Shown: piece after piece, positions 47,101 through 55,542 of the stretch
Layout of the letters: the number at the start of each line of letters is the position of its first letter
How positions within the stretch are numbered: position 1 is the stretch's first letter
Assembly: GCA_019359245.1 (NCBI GenBank)
Contig: JAHHHR010000015.1
Coordinates: forward strand, 62,001 to 126,000
From: Nostoc desertorum CM1-VF14
Lineage (GTDB): Bacteria; Cyanobacteriota; Cyanobacteriia; Cyanobacteriales; Nostocaceae
Length of the DNA stretch: 64,000 bases
Direction: 5' to 3'
Notes under the pieces: generated by a model
The model's input: only the letters and a program-made list of their open reading frames with translations
What the model was told of the DNA's origin: nothing
Database searches by the model: none
Made by a program: the position numbers and the translations under genes

Positions 47101-47452
47101 TGTTGATGATGATGCAGATACACGGGAGTTTTTACACTTTTTGCTACAACAGAATGGGGCGCTGATAACTCTTGCAGCATCAGCAACTGAGGCACTGGCT
47201 GTCATAGTAAAGACTGTACCTGATTTGTTAATCAGTGATTTAGGAATGCCGGAGATGGATGGCTATAGCCTGATTAGGGTACTCAGAGCAATGGGAGGGG
47301 AAATTCCTGCGATCGCCCTTACAGCCTATGCTAGAGACAGCGATCGCGATCGAGTCTTAGCGGCTGGGTTTCAAAAACACGTTGCCAAACCAGTACAACC
47401 AACTGAATTACTAACCTCAATTGCAGATTTGCTAAGACAAAGGTATAACTAA
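44165..47452 (+). CDS. Multi-PAS hybrid sensor histidine kinase with receiver domain
   Basis: A 1095-residue protein. It has about five PAS/PAC modules (each ending like ITERRHIE, ITEQQVAL, ITQRKQAE), HisKA with HELRSPLNP (His727), HATPase (NLLSNAVKFT, DTGQGISPE, GLGLGLAIVRHLVELHGG) and a C-terminal receiver (VLIVDDDADTRE, Asp1025 in SDLGMPEMDG, lysine in HVAKPVQP). No membrane segment is seen, so it is cytosolic. Two linkers are repeat-derived (about residues 150-178 and 945-966). It directly follows the TPR glycosyltransferase, with which it may be functionally linked. Confidence 0.94.
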   Translation: MSGANYSLGTCKEEGMVLQLADGTIQACNAACDRILGLTAEQLVGQNWLNPKWQFIHENGSFLPSETHPAIAACKTGKPCLNVVCGFHKPNGELVWLLLSSQPLFQTGASTPYAIVTTFSDITESKHAQLEENFSCDQDTQRVEKDAREQVATERSRSGAKRKKENSIPLLPSPCLFVDTDEFKPQWDGQRLFQKIAGTLPGILYIYDLIEQRNSYINYEIAQGWGYTPAEIQAMGKELFTQLLHSEDLARLPSYFEKFNSAAQGEVLTFEYRIRHSNGEWRWFCSYDTVYSRTAEGLPQYLLGIAFDITERRHIEISLRQSNERFELAAAAVNCLIYDWEIHRGSVERTQGLTEVFGYTQQETEPTFEWWQQLIHPDDQQRVNDQFIASMNSGNRYNIEYRVRHKDGRYLWVVDQGFAVRDANGQVVRVVGASTDITEQQVALRERQRVEANLRESEERIRLATTAAELGMWFWNITTNELIWTEKCKQLFGLAPEVEMDYELFLNCIHPDDCQRINEAIARSFQEKVECDIEYRSVWPDGTIHWIATKGRVFYDTEKPARMMGTTQDITQRKQAENDLRQRETQLRRLVDSNIIGIIFATPDCITEANEAFLEMVGYSREELLAGKICRPHITPPEYHTFDDLGLEQLLTVGVCTPYEKEYICKDGSRIPILIGGALVERDPTSWICFILDLTPRKQLEQALRQQAEELKQANQNKDEFLAILSHELRSPLNPILGWSSLLKSRKFDEATTNRALETIERNAQLQIQLIDELLDVSRIIRGKLNLTFATVNLVAVIDAALETVRLIAQTKSIQISIQLDPNVGRVLGDYYRLQQVVGNLLSNAVKFTPRNGSVEVRLSLTRELNSNSALIQVKDTGQGISPEFLPHIFEYFRQADSSTTRKFGGLGLGLAIVRHLVELHGGTVTAASPGIGQGAIFTVKLPVMKESEGVGEAGGAEEAEEAGEEFDSSLLFGLRVLIVDDDADTREFLHFLLQQNGALITLAASATEALAVIVKTVPDLLISDLGMPEMDGYSLIRVLRAMGGEIPAIALTAYARDSDRDRVLAAGFQKHVAKPVQPTELLTSIADLLRQRYN
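44625..44700 (+). repeat. Repeat sequence inside the hybrid kinase gene (linker 1)
   Basis: A GAGCGTAGCCGAAGTGGAGC repeat and a CCCCCTGCTTCCTTCCCCCT heptamer-like array are translated in frame between the first and second PAS regions. Confidence 0.7.
47000..47062 (+). repeat. Heptamer array translated in frame between HATPase and receiver (linker 2)
   Basis: Degenerate GGGGAGGCAGGGGGAGCAGA units of the intergenic heptamer type encode an Ala/Gly/Glu-rich linker (GVGEAGGAEEAEEAGEE). Confidence 0.85.
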
Positions 47453-48310
47453 AACTTTTTTATAGTAATGCTTCTGGCTGACTCAAAAAGCGAGAAAACT
47501 TTGCACTTACTATGAAAACGCTGGGTTCAATAGTGGAGTAAAACCAGATTTATTGCCCTACCTCCAGAGAAATTATGAGCAAGATTGTTATAAATTAGAC
47601 ACCTTTCAAAAATTCTAGTTTCTCCGTGGTTCATTTTTATAAAATTCTCTTTTGAAAAAAAATAATTCCTAGTAAAAAATATTAGTGCAATCAGGCCCCA
47701 AAATTTTGATTGCGATCGCTAATTATCAGCCTAGTATTTGAAAATTTACCATTACAGACAACTATCTAAAGAGAGAAAGTTTTGTCTCGAAATCCAGCCC
47801 TTAGTTAGTTGTATAACTTGGCCAAAAGGTGAATAATACGGGATATCGCCAAGATACCTTCTATTTCTTAAACATTGCTCAAGATGATGATGCATTTAGC
47901 TTGACGGCATGAACCATCTTCAGCAATTATAAAGAAATGGCTATTAAAAGCCAATTATCCTACTGCTTGGCTGCGATTTTATAACTGAATAAAATCGCCT
48001 ATTTACATGAAGTGCCTTTATTGTCGCAACATACCATATGCCACAGTATCGCCACTTATTGTTATCTGCGGTTCTTTAAAAATCAAATAGGGATTCTGTA
48101 CTATGTGTGGGGAACATTTGAATAATTGCTATGAAATGTCAAGATAGATGCTTTTAATATCTAACATTTTAATTTTCCAGAGTTAGTGGTTGTACTTGTA
48201 GTTTCCATATGGAGGCAAACCAAGCAATCATCTCGATATTTGTATTCACCGAACCTTGCATCTAGTATTTTCTAATAGTCAATCCAAGAATTTGAAAAGA
48301 GGATATTTCC
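47453..48310. other. Long AT-rich intergenic region, no gene seen
   Basis: 858 bp between the hybrid kinase and the SLH protein. Frames are short and show no recognisable protein. The right end must hold the promoter and leader of the SLH gene; GAAAAGAGGATA precedes its ATG. Confidence 0.45.
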
Positions 48311-50053
48311 ATGTTTAGTTTTTTCCGTGGGTCATCACCAAGGGTTGCTTTACTAGTTCTGGGAATGACAGTTGCTACAATAACTCCCATCGTAATTTCT
48401 ACCCCAGCTTCATCTCAAAATACTGTTCCATCGACGACACCATCACCAGCAACACCATCTGTAACACCATCGCCAGCAACACCATCTGCAACACCATCAC
48501 CGGCTTCATCAGTTAACTTGTCTGATGTTTCTTCAGATTATTGGGCGCGTCCCTTCATTCAAGCCCTAGCTGACAACAACGTGATTACTGGCTTTCCTGA
48601 TGGCAGCTTTAGACCGAATCAAGCTGTGACTCGTGCCGAGTTTGCAGCCCTAATTCAAAAAGCTTTTCCTAACCAAAATCGAGTTCGGCAACTAAGCGCA
48701 GGTGGATTTCGTGATGTTCCTACTGGCTATTGGGCGGCTTCTGCAATTCAGTACGCCTACGAAACTGGATTTGTGGCAGGCTATCCTGGGAACGTGTTTT
48801 CGCCAAATCAACAAATACCCAAGGTACAGGCGATCGTTGCTTTAACAAATGGTTTGGGTTTAACTGCTAGTGGCACTGGAACCAGTACTGACCTCAGCAC
48901 CTACTACACCGACGCCTCAGCTATTCCGCAGTATGCTGTTAATAGTGTGACAATAGCAACACAATCTAATATTGTTGTTAATTATCCAGATGTAAAACAA
49001 CTTAATCCGCAACAACCCCTGACTCGTGCTGAAGCTGCGGCACTCTTATATCAAGCTTTGGCTAGACAGGGAAGAGTGCAACCCATTGCTACCAATCTTC
49101 CAGCTGCTCAATATATTGTTGGTGGAACTGCTGGTGGCACTCAAACCGGTACTGATATTGTTTCTCTTGCTGCATCCAGTAATTCTTTTACAACTCTGAC
49201 TTCTTTATTAAAGACAGCTGGTTTAGCAGATATTCTTCAACAGCCTGGCCCTTATACAGTCTTCGCTCCCACCGATGAAGCGTTTGCTGCTTTGCCTGCT
49301 GCTACCCTACAGCAGTTACAGCAACCAGAGAACAGAGAAGCATTGATTAAGATTTTGAGATATCATGTGGTTCCTGGTGCAGTAACCGCTAGTCAGCTCT
49401 CAGCTGGAGAACTGAAAACCTATGAAGAAAGCGCTGTAAATATTCAAATCGATCGCGCTAATAATCAAGTCTCGGTGAATAATGCCAGGGTTATCCAAGC
49501 GGATGTCCAAGCTAGTAATGGTGTTATCCATGCAGTTAACCAAGTTCTCGTTCCGCCTGATGTTAACATCAGCCAGTTAAATCAGCCGCCAACAGGAAAT
49601 ACAGATGGCACAACGCCTAATGTTAACGCAGGTAGAACTACTCTTGGTGGCCCTAGCTATATCGGGGGTGGTGGTAACATTGGTTTGAGCGGCGACGACA
49701 CAGCTTTGGGCGACAGTAACTTTGCAGTGTTCAGCAAAATTGGTCTGACACGTAATATCTCAGTGCGACCATCAGTGATCTTTGGGGATGACACATTGTT
49801 TATGGTTCCCTTAACTTTGGATTTTGCTCCTCGTCGAGCTGCTGAGGTGGGTACACGAACTTTTGCTATATCTCCTTATATAGGAGCTGGCGTAGCCATA
49901 GAAGCTAATCTCGATACTGATTTTGGATTACTGCTAACTGGTGGTGTAGACGTTCCTATCGGTTCTCGATTTACGTTAAATGGCGCTGTAAATGCTGCTT
50001 TTATGGACGAAACTGATGTAGGGCTACAATTAGGACTTGGCTACAACTTCTAA
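48311..50053 (+). CDS. SLH and fasciclin domain envelope protein
   Basis: A 580-residue exported protein. A signal peptide (about residues 1-36) is followed by a Pro/Ser/Thr linker of repeated ATPSxTPSP units. Three SLH-like modules follow (VSSDYWARPFIQALADNNVI; FRDVPTGYWAASAIQYAYET; a weaker third near residue 195-250). A FAS1 domain spans about 280-415 (SLLKTAGLADILQQPGPYTV, FAPTDEAFAALP, ILRYHVVPG, NGVIHAVNQVLVPP). The last 140 residues are Gly-rich with alternating strands, ending LQLGLGYNF with a terminal Phe, as in outer-membrane beta-barrels. Probably an outer-envelope protein. Confidence 0.85.
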   Translation: MFSFFRGSSPRVALLVLGMTVATITPIVISTPASSQNTVPSTTPSPATPSVTPSPATPSATPSPASSVNLSDVSSDYWARPFIQALADNNVITGFPDGSFRPNQAVTRAEFAALIQKAFPNQNRVRQLSAGGFRDVPTGYWAASAIQYAYETGFVAGYPGNVFSPNQQIPKVQAIVALTNGLGLTASGTGTSTDLSTYYTDASAIPQYAVNSVTIATQSNIVVNYPDVKQLNPQQPLTRAEAAALLYQALARQGRVQPIATNLPAAQYIVGGTAGGTQTGTDIVSLAASSNSFTTLTSLLKTAGLADILQQPGPYTVFAPTDEAFAALPAATLQQLQQPENREALIKILRYHVVPGAVTASQLSAGELKTYEESAVNIQIDRANNQVSVNNARVIQADVQASNGVIHAVNQVLVPPDVNISQLNQPPTGNTDGTTPNVNAGRTTLGGPSYIGGGGNIGLSGDDTALGDSNFAVFSKIGLTRNISVRPSVIFGDDTLFMVPLTLDFAPRRAAEVGTRTFAISPYIGAGVAIEANLDTDFGLLLTGGVDVPIGSRFTLNGAVNAAFMDETDVGLQLGLGYNF

Positions 50054-50446
50054 TTGAAGATAGAAGTAGGGGTAATTCATGTAGCCAAAGGCTTCCCGCA
50101 GGATATTGCCCCTACGTAGAAATAAAGGTTTCGGCTGTTGTTTGCATAATTTATAGAACTTCCTTCTTGACAAAAAACACAAAACATCGTCAAAGGTTAA
50201 AAACCATATCTTTCGTAAGGGCACAGTGTTACTCATAGGTGTCAACTTAAGAAGATAAAGCCCAAATTTGTTGGGTGTAAGCGTCAATCAGTCGATGGCG
50301 CTTACACCTTGCTTTGACTAATCCAAACAGCTTTTGACCTTGCCATGCCCCTACGATAAATCTTTATATATCAGGGTTTTGTGAATTGGCATAACGAGAG
50401 AGAATGTCAATGGGTCAGCAGTGAAGACAATGCTTTGGATTAGAGA
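50054..50446. other. Intergenic region with a GTAGGGG palindrome
   Basis: GTAGGGGTAATTCATG (from 50066) pairs with TTGCCCCTAC (ending about 50116), enclosing a GTAGCCAAAGGCTTCCCGCA repeat. It may act as terminator of the SLH gene. The rest shows nothing. Confidence 0.5.
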
Positions 50447-51571
50447 ATGAATCAGTATTTTGCAACGGTTGCTCGCGGATTAGAAACCCTCGCGGCTCAA
50501 GAGTTAGAGCAGCTGGGTGCCCATTCCGTGGAGCCAGGTTTTTGCGGTGTAGCCTTTGAGGGCGATCGCACTCTGCTTTATCGCGTCAACCTCTGGGCTA
50601 GGCTGCCGTTCCGAATTTTGATGAACATCCATGAGTTTCCTTGTCAAGATGCAAAGGATCTCTATCGCGGCATTCAGACTATCGATTGGGTAAACTATCT
50701 CACGCCAGACATGACGCTGGCGGTGAATACCACAGGCAAAAACGATCACCTCAACCACAGCCACTTCACATCTCTCCAAATCAAAAATGCGATTGTTGAC
50801 CAACAGCAAGAAAATCTGGGTGAGCGTTCAAATGTAGAGCTTTATGAACCAGATGTGCGGATCAATGTTCATATTGAGCGCGACTTTTGTACCGTTAAGC
50901 TCGACAGTTCTGGAAATAGTCTACATCGTCGAGGCTACCGCCCTGCGGTTGGAGCAGCCCCACTAAAGGAATCTCTAGCTGCTGCCCTCATTCAACTTTC
51001 GGGCTGGCAGCCAGACCAGATGTTCTACGACCCTCTCTGCGGGTCTGGCACCTTACCTCTAGAAGCTAGCTTAAAGGCACTTAATATAGCACCGGGGCTA
51101 TTTCGCGAGCGCTTTGGATTTGAAACTTGGCTCGATTTTGATCTGTCCCTTTTAGAAAAGTTGCTCCAAGAAGCTAAGGATAGCCAACTAGATGCCCTTC
51201 CCGCGCCTATTTGGGGAAGCGATCACGATGAAAATGTGATTGAGCAGGCGATTAACAATGCTCAAAACTGCGGCGTTGATAACCATGTATGGTTTTCTCA
51301 AATGGAGCTTGCTGATGTTGTCGCCCCCGCAGACAGTGGAATTTTATTGTGCAATCCGCCCTATGGCGAACGGCTGGGGCGAGATAGTGATTTAGGGGCA
51401 TTTTACAAACTTTTGGGCGATGTGTTGAAACAACGCTTTAAAGGCTGGACTGCGTTTGTGCTGAGTGGTAACAAGGAACTGTCTCAATCGATTGGACTGA
51501 AATCATCTAAGCGAATTGCAGTGTACAACGGAACGTTGCCCTGTCAGTTAATGAAATACGAGCTGTACTAA
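50447..51571 (+). CDS. THUMP-domain RNA methyltransferase (RlmL N-terminal-like)
   Basis: A 374-residue class I SAM methyltransferase. An N-terminal THUMP-type RNA-binding region (ATVARGLETLAAQELEQLGA to about 160) is followed by HRRGYRPAVGAAPLKESLAAA, FYDPLCGSGTLPLEA (SAM site) and the N6/N2-type catalytic motif LLCNPPYGERLG. It resembles the guanosine-2445 N2-methyltransferase half of E. coli RlmL. Target in 23S rRNA is inferred. It is a single gene followed by a repeat-rich region. Confidence 0.92.
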   Translation: MNQYFATVARGLETLAAQELEQLGAHSVEPGFCGVAFEGDRTLLYRVNLWARLPFRILMNIHEFPCQDAKDLYRGIQTIDWVNYLTPDMTLAVNTTGKNDHLNHSHFTSLQIKNAIVDQQQENLGERSNVELYEPDVRINVHIERDFCTVKLDSSGNSLHRRGYRPAVGAAPLKESLAAALIQLSGWQPDQMFYDPLCGSGTLPLEASLKALNIAPGLFRERFGFETWLDFDLSLLEKLLQEAKDSQLDALPAPIWGSDHDENVIEQAINNAQNCGVDNHVWFSQMELADVVAPADSGILLCNPPYGERLGRDSDLGAFYKLLGDVLKQRFKGWTAFVLSGNKELSQSIGLKSSKRIAVYNGTLPCQLMKYELY

Positions 51572-51692
51572 AACTCAACTACTATAGCGGTTTGCAGTTG
51601 AGTCCAACACAGACCTAACCCCCAACACCTTCCCTGCATTTGCGTAGCGTCTAGAAGAGAGGGAATGGGAGTAAGATTCCAAACCTCTCTCC

Positions 51693-52033
51693 TCAGAGGT
51701 TGTTTGAGAAGTGTTTCGCTGCGACTTTAGGCATTTGATCCCCCTAAACCCCCTTAAAAAGCTACGGTGTACACACAAGTATTGCCCATATAGGTTTCAT
51801 CACTTCAAGCCCCCATAAATACCCAAATTTAGGTGGGCTTGAAACTGAGTTTATCTCCAAAATTTAAAGCTTAGGGCAATGAAAGCCGCTCTCAGGTACA
51901 ATTTCTAGACTTATGTGTACACCATAGCCTTTTTAAGGGGGAACCGGAATCAAAGTCCCCCTTTTTAAGGGGGATTTAGGGGGATCTAAAATTTTTGCTA
52001 CCAACAACAGGACTTTTCAAACATCCTCTTAGC
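51693..52033. mobile_element. MITE-like element, TTGTTTGAAAAGT family, interrupted
   Basis: The left end AGAGGTTGTTTGAGAAGTG (51695-51713) and the right end, inverse AGAGGATGTTTGAAAAGTCC, are inverted repeats. Without the inner insertion it would be about 170 bp, the size of its relative at 11475-11645. Confidence 0.75.
51761..51928. mobile_element. Short element with 20-bp terminal inverted repeats, copy C (nested)
   Basis: The left end GCTACGGTGTACACACAAGT (51761-51780) matches the inverse of the right end (51909-51928) at 18 of 20 bases. It splits the element at 51693-52033. Flanks CCCCCTTAAAAA (51749-51760) and TTTTTAAGGGGG (51930-51941) are inverse to each other. Confidence 0.85.
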
Positions 52034-52066
52034 TATTTCCAAAATAACCTAATTTTTAATAATCAA

Positions 52067-53107
52067 TTAATATCTCATTAATTCTGACAACATTTGCTCA
52101 AGCAAATCTTCCATAATTTCCTCATCTAAAGAGTGCAGAGTTGGTGGGCCACCGAGGAACTCTTTGATAGTGATTTTCTGCTCTCTAAAGTCTTTGACAA
52201 AATCCCGAATCTGAACAACAACCTTAATTTGAGATTCTATCGTTTCTACCATCAAAGCCATAGAGTCAATGCCTTTTTTAGCAGCTTTGCGAGAATCAGA
52301 AACCATAGTTCCTTCTGGAGTATTTTTTACTAAACGCAGTTCCTGCTTCAAGTTTTCATATTGAGCGAGGAGAATTTGATTCTGCTGTTCTATAGTTCGA
52401 CATTTTCGAGTTAAATCATCCTCGCTATGATAATCAATAACTTCTCCTACTTGCTGAACTCGCTCGATTTCTAAAAGCCTTGCCAAATCTCCTTCTTGAT
52501 AGGCTTTATTGATTGATTTCATAACTTCTGTATGATATCTCTGTGTTTCACTGTCTTTTACCTTATCAGGGTGAAAGATTTCAGCTAATCTGAGAAAGGT
52601 TTCCCGAATTTTTCTCTTATCCTCTGTTCTAACTACAGACGGAGATTCTACAGACTGTTGTGCTTGCCAATGTTGATGCCGATCTTCAGCAGTTTCCTCT
52701 GAAAAATCTGATTCGGGTTCGGAATTATTAAATACTTCGTCTAGCTCTAGATTAAATTGTTTCCGACTAATGACACCTGTCAACTGGAGATTAAGGTAAA
52801 CTGCTTCTATATTTTTGATGGTTTGTTTACCAAACTTTCTGGTAGTAAAGATTTCATCAAATAAAGCATGAATATCCCGGTCTAACTCAGCCATTTTTTG
52901 GAAGTGGGGATTAGCTTGATGAAATATTTCTGTGGACAAAGTTCGCATCTGTTCAACAAAATTATTTAATTCCGTTCGCTTTCTCTTAATTTGTTTAAGT
53001 AGCGATTTGTGTTCTTTTTCTAAAAATTCTAAGCGGATATGTAATTCGGAGAGAGCGAGTGGAGTTTTAAGAGGAGAGTGGGACGGAGATGAGGTGGTTC
53101 TAGGCAT
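52067..53107 (-). CDS. J-domain protein with coiled coils
   Basis: A 346-residue cytosolic protein. The first 90 residues are a coiled coil (LEFLEKEHKSLLKQIKRKR). A J domain lies at about 155-215, with IRETFLRLAEIFHPDKVKD carrying the HPD motif that stimulates DnaK. A second coiled region (YENLKQELRLVK) and a C-terminal helical part follow. It lacks the zinc finger and CTD of DnaJ, so it is a specialised Hsp70 co-chaperone; its client is unknown. Confidence 0.88.
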   Translation of the reverse strand: MPRTTSSPSHSPLKTPLALSELHIRLEFLEKEHKSLLKQIKRKRTELNNFVEQMRTLSTEIFHQANPHFQKMAELDRDIHALFDEIFTTRKFGKQTIKNIEAVYLNLQLTGVISRKQFNLELDEVFNNSEPESDFSEETAEDRHQHWQAQQSVESPSVVRTEDKRKIRETFLRLAEIFHPDKVKDSETQRYHTEVMKSINKAYQEGDLARLLEIERVQQVGEVIDYHSEDDLTRKCRTIEQQNQILLAQYENLKQELRLVKNTPEGTMVSDSRKAAKKGIDSMALMVETIESQIKVVVQIRDFVKDFREQKITIKEFLGGPPTLHSLDEEIMEDLLEQMLSELMRY

Positions 53108-53229
53108 GAAATACGTATATAAGTTTAAGGTTTAAAATATAATTTCAATGCTTCTAACTTCTGGAAATAGGTTTTAATACAACTGATAGTATTCATCCAC
53201 AAATCTCACTGTGGGCGCAGGTGAGTACG

Positions 53230-53300
53230 GCTTAACCATACTAAGGAAATGTTTTCGCGTAGGCGTAGCCCGTCGTAGACATCGCCATTAATTATACTCC
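53230..53300. repeat. Dispersed repeat GCGTAGGCGTAGCCCG
   Basis: CGCGTAGGCGTAGCCCGTCG and TAGACATCGCC at about 53257-53287 match, in inverse orientation, a repeat near 18180-18210. Both copies sit at broken genes. Confidence 0.65.
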
Positions 53301-53306
53301 TGCGAG

Positions 53307-53570
53307 ACTGGCAAAAGAGGCTTAAAAATTGGTCAAAAAGTCCAAATGCGGGTGAGCGCTTGCCCCTACCCGGATTATGATACTCTCAATGGTCAAGTGC
53401 AGGCAATCTCTCCAAGTGCGATCGCAGCCCCACACTTTGAGCATTTGGAAAGTAGACGCAAAAGCAAGCTCAAACCAATTGCGTCCACAAGTTATAAAGT
53501 ATGTGTAGATAAGACAGCAAATATGTTGAGGAAAAATCTCTATGACAAGCTACCAAGAAACCATACCTAG
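53307..53570 (+). pseudogene. Fragment of an HlyD-family (membrane fusion) exporter subunit
   Basis: The frame reads GLKIGQKVQMRVSACPYPDY and then GQVQAISPSAIA, a typical beta-barrel part of HlyD/DevB-like adaptor proteins of ABC exporters. Upstream the gene is missing beyond a dispersed repeat, and downstream the sequence loses resemblance before stopping at 53570, overlapping the next gene. It is a gene remnant, not a functional adaptor. Confidence 0.65.
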
Positions 53571-54021
53571 TAACGAATCCATTAATGAGCTAATCGCCGA
53601 AACGGCAAGCATTAATCATGTAGAGGTAATTGAGAATGTCATCGATTCCTTGGAACAAGATGACAGTGCGATGGTTAGCCACACTCCAGAGGGTGGTTAT
53701 CTCTGGAAGTTTAAGTACGGAAGTGTGCAAGTATTTGTCCAACTCAACGGGACAACCGATGAAGACACCCTTACGGTTTGGTCTGCGGTGCTAAATTTAC
53801 CTGCCAAAGATGAACCTAAGTTAATGCGGTATCTTTTGGAGTTAAACTGCTCTAGTACTTTTGAAGCGCGTTTCGGTATTATTGAAAACCGGGTGGTTGT
53901 GATATCAACACGCACTTTAGCTGAGTTATCTCCTGGTGAAGTGTCTCGGCTGATTACCATTGTGGCAACGATCGCTGATAATAACGATGAAGCTTTACAA
54001 ACCGAATTTGGTGCAACTTAA
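53542..54021 (+). CDS. YbjN-domain protein
   Basis: A 159-residue soluble acidic protein with a YbjN domain (fold like type III secretion chaperones): YLWKFKYGSVQVFVQLN, LTVWSAVLNLPAKDEPKL, LLELNCSSTFEARFGI and LSPGEVSRLITIVATIAD. In cyanobacteria such proteins are common and mostly uncharacterised; YbjN of E. coli is linked to stress and motility control. Its start overlaps the end of the HlyD remnant by 29 bp in another frame. The ATG is preceded by GAGGAAAAATCTC. Confidence 0.85.
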   Translation: MTSYQETIPSNESINELIAETASINHVEVIENVIDSLEQDDSAMVSHTPEGGYLWKFKYGSVQVFVQLNGTTDEDTLTVWSAVLNLPAKDEPKLMRYLLELNCSSTFEARFGIIENRVVVISTRTLAELSPGEVSRLITIVATIADNNDEALQTEFGAT

Positions 54022-54107
54022 GGAGTTTTGGATTTTGGATTTTAGGTCGCACCTTTGGTGCGCTTTCAGCGCAACTTGGATTTTAGATTGGGCTTCTGCT
54101 GTATAGG

Positions 54108-54836
54108 ATGCATAGTAATCAGGTTTGGCGACTAATTCCTTTGCTAGAGGCAGACGGCAATGTGCAGATGGCGATTGACCGATGGTTGCTAGAACAGCAC
54201 TATTCAAGAAAGCATCCGCCAACTCTGCGCTTTTATACTTGGTCGCCACCTGCCATTTCTCTCGGCTATCATCAACGCCAATTCCCTGAGCATTGGCAAC
54301 ATTTAATTTGGCAAGGGCAAAAACTGGATTTAGTCCGGCGTCCTACCGGTGGACGGGCTGTGTTACACCAAGGTGATTTAACTTACGCTGTAGTCACATC
54401 TGGACTTACGGGTAGTCGCTTCCAAGTGTACGAAAAAATTTGTGAGTTTTTGATTCAAGGGTGGCGATCGCTCGGCGTAGAATTACATTACGGTACACAA
54501 GGACGAGGTTACATCCACAATCCTAACTGTTTTGGTACAGCAACCAGTGCAGATTTAGTTTTACCAGATGCTACCAAACTCATTGGTAGCGCTCAACTGC
54601 GACGTGGTGGGGTAATTTTGCAACATGGTTCCATCCGTTTGCAACCGGATGCTGAACTATTTGCTCAAGTATTTGGTGCAGAATCTTTTACAACTGTACA
54701 ACTGCCTCAAAGTCTGAGTGTAGAAAAGATTATTGCAGCTTTAATTACCGCAGCTAGCGATTGTTTTGATATGCAAATAGAGTTAAAACCCCTCTCGCAA
54801 TCTGAGTGGGAGGAAATTCTGGCGCATCAGCCCTAA
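54108..54836 (+). CDS. Lipoate-protein ligase A / octanoyltransferase-like protein
   Basis: A 242-residue member of the BPL/LplA/LipB fold family. Motifs: DRWLLEQH, PPTLRFYTWSPPAISLGYHQ, DLVRRPTGGRAVLHQGDLTYAVV (substrate loop) and TKLIGSAQLRRGGVILQHGSI with the acyl-binding Lys. It probably attaches lipoyl or octanoyl groups, for example to the glycine cleavage H protein or pyruvate dehydrogenase E2. It overlaps the convergent HD gene by four bases at the 3' end. Confidence 0.9.
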   Translation: MHSNQVWRLIPLLEADGNVQMAIDRWLLEQHYSRKHPPTLRFYTWSPPAISLGYHQRQFPEHWQHLIWQGQKLDLVRRPTGGRAVLHQGDLTYAVVTSGLTGSRFQVYEKICEFLIQGWRSLGVELHYGTQGRGYIHNPNCFGTATSADLVLPDATKLIGSAQLRRGGVILQHGSIRLQPDAELFAQVFGAESFTTVQLPQSLSVEKIIAALITAASDCFDMQIELKPLSQSEWEEILAHQP

Positions 54837-55441
54837 ATCTTGAGAGTAGAAGTTTCTTTAAGATATCCTGCTGTCACACAATCATCAATCAGTTGTAAAA
54901 CAAACGGCCACAGTTCCGGCGCACCTGTTTCTACTGGTGCTACCCGTTTCATCACCTGGTCGCGCCTAATGCCATGAATGCGCCAAGTCCCGCCCTGAGT
55001 TTGTTGATTGTGCAGCAAGGGTTGTATACGGTCTAGGGCTGCGGCGAACTTGGCGGTGAGTGTTTCCCCTGCTTCAAACTCATCCCAGAGTAAACGCAAC
55101 TCTCTAGCTTGATTTGCTGGCAAAAGTCCAAATAAGCGCAACGCTGCTTGTGCTTCTCGTTCTGCCTTGCTGTCATTACCCTGCACATCGTAGCAGAAGG
55201 TATCACCTGCATCAATTTCTACCAAATCGTGAATTAGCAGCATTTTGATGGCATGGAATATATCAACACCCTCTGGGGCATATTCTGCTAATACACTTGC
55301 CATCACCGCTAAATGCCAAGAATGTTCTGCACTATTTTCTCGGCGTGACCCATCAGTGATTAGGGTTTGGCGCATCACCTGTTTCAATTGGTCAATCTCG
55401 ATGATGAACTGAATTTGTTGAGTCAGCCGATTAATTTGCAC
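54833..55441 (-). CDS. HD-domain phosphohydrolase (YfbR/HDDC2-like)
   Basis: A 202-residue metal-dependent hydrolase. Motifs: RRENSAEHSWHLAVMASVLA (first His), MLLIHDLVEIDAGDT (HD) and ALDRIQPLLHN (final Asp). This matches the YfbR-like 5'-nucleotidase group rather than cyclic-nucleotide phosphodiesterases. It may act on deoxynucleoside monophosphates, inferred from family. The start is ATG 55441. Upstream lies the tandem structured repeat array. Confidence 0.9.
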   Translation of the reverse strand: MQINRLTQQIQFIIEIDQLKQVMRQTLITDGSRRENSAEHSWHLAVMASVLAEYAPEGVDIFHAIKMLLIHDLVEIDAGDTFCYDVQGNDSKAEREAQAALRLFGLLPANQARELRLLWDEFEAGETLTAKFAAALDRIQPLLHNQQTQGGTWRIHGIRRDQVMKRVAPVETGAPELWPFVLQLIDDCVTAGYLKETSTLKI

Positions 55442-55542
55442 CTAGATTTCTGATTGGGGGTAAGATTTACTGGATTTTGGACTGTAGGTAATTATCTCAA
55501 TAATTCCAGGAAATCTGCAAAGATTTTATTTGCATACCAATT

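Larger units (their letters stand above)
51572..52066. other. Repeat-rich intergenic region with nested elements
   Basis: A CTATAGCGGTTTGCAGTTGA repeat (51585 onward, shared with 26.58 kb) is followed by an inverted-repeat element (51693-52033), which itself is split by another element (51761-51928). There is no gene. Confidence 0.75.
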
